Below are positions 63,865-64,000 of a stretch of DNA of 64,000 nucleotides, piece after piece. Every line of letters starts with the position of its first letter. The first letter of the stretch is position 1. Under the pieces are notes generated by a model that saw only the letters and a program-made list of their open reading frames with translations, did not search any database and was not told where the DNA came from. The position numbers and the translations under genes are program-made. The stretch spans positions 372,001 to 436,000 of the forward strand of contig NHNW01000046.1 in assembly GCA_002786025.1 (NCBI GenBank), written 5' to 3'. The DNA is from Zasmidium citrigriseum (taxonomy: Eukaryota; Ascomycota; Dothideomycetes; Mycosphaerellales; Mycosphaerellaceae).

Positions 63865-64000
63865 CTAGCCAACATCGATGATGGCGCCACTCCTCAACTT
63901 GAAAATGATATCCTCATCGATCGAAAGCATTGTGATCTCATTATGGCCAGACGAAGTCCAGACGTCGAGGTCGTAGCATCGAACCAGATATTTGATGTCG
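63865..64000 (-). CDS. Partial gene, C-terminal end, runs off the window
   Basis: On the minus strand the last 136 bases are open and end in a TAG at 63867-63865. The visible 45 codons read DIKYLVRCYDLDVWTSSG, NEITMLSIDEDIIFKLRSG and AIIDVG before the stop. This is well balanced, with alternating hydrophobic residues typical of a folded C-terminus. The start lies beyond the right edge. Family not recognised. The overlapping plus-strand frame at 63796-64000 is also open but less convincing. Confidence 0.45.
   Translation of the reverse strand, partial: DIKYLVRCYDLDVWTSSGHNEITMLSIDEDIIFKLRSGAIIDVG

Noticed and set aside
1..64000. tRNA genes, CRISPR arrays, transposons, viral insertions
   Set aside because: I scanned for B-box-like GGTTCGA runs, terminal repeats, and transposase or polymerase motifs; the few B-box-like matches fall in coding or unpaired sequence. 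A tRNA or repeat search program would settle it.
63796..64000. Plus-strand open frame from ATG at 63796
   Set aside because: Open to the window edge, but the minus-strand reading of the same DNA is more protein-like and ends in a proper stop.

Overview
The window reads as nuclear DNA of a filamentous ascomycete. Genes are compact, with few introns. Nearly all inferred introns are about 44-71 bp, start GTNNGN, carry CTNAC/CTAAC-like branch points and end YAG. The gene set (SERCA-type Ca2+ pump, CSC1-type channel, IRE1, BEM3-type RhoGAP, EAF1/VID21, PCH2, MAK11, lumazine synthase) is typical of Pezizomycotina. A Dothideomycete (Capnodiales/Mycosphaerellaceae-like) is my best guess, from the style of the secreted proteins and F-box paralogues. 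That placement is inference, not proof. No tRNA, rRNA, CRISPR, transposon or viral element was recognised.

Layout. 0-9 kb: a small secreted Cys-containing protein, a cytochrome P450, a CSC1/OSCA-type channel, a DUF3431 type II membrane protein and the meiotic AAA+ ATPase Pch2. 9-21.4 kb is a housekeeping block: lumazine synthase, MAK11 (60S biogenesis), EAF1/VID21 (NuA4 scaffold), SERCA Ca2+-ATPase and a DUF3602/PAR32-like protein. 22-29.4 kb is an accessory-looking block: three consecutive minus-strand multi-pass membrane proteins without known function, then a divergently transcribed Cys-rich secreted protein. 29.7-38.7 kb: a mitochondrial DUF1640/FMP32-like protein, an SRPBCC protein, a phosphatase-fold protein whose catalytic Cys is replaced by Ser, a SnoaL-like protein, a large DUF8004-like protein and a DUF427 protein. 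39.7-44.1 kb: BEM3-like PX-PH-RhoGAP. 44.1-47 kb is gene-poor, with coding-like stretches I could not join into a model. 47-54 kb: a small F-box-like protein, a carnosine N-methyltransferase-like enzyme with an N-terminal signal/anchor, and IRE1. 54-64 kb: a long leader region, a disordered regulatory-looking protein, several small orphans, and a tandem family of three F-box-like paralogues plus a truncated fourth copy. A partial minus-strand gene runs off the right edge.

Functional themes are mostly cellular maintenance: ER calcium and ER stress (SERCA, IRE1), polarity (BEM3-like), chromatin and ribosome assembly (EAF1, MAK11) and riboflavin synthesis. There is no convincing secondary-metabolite cluster around the single P450. 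The most unusual items are the Ser-for-Cys pseudo-phosphatase, the trio of orphan membrane proteins with the secreted neighbour, the signal-bearing methyltransferase, and the F-box array with its decayed copy. Gene models with introns were spliced by eye from consensus sites and reading frame, so exon ends are predictions.
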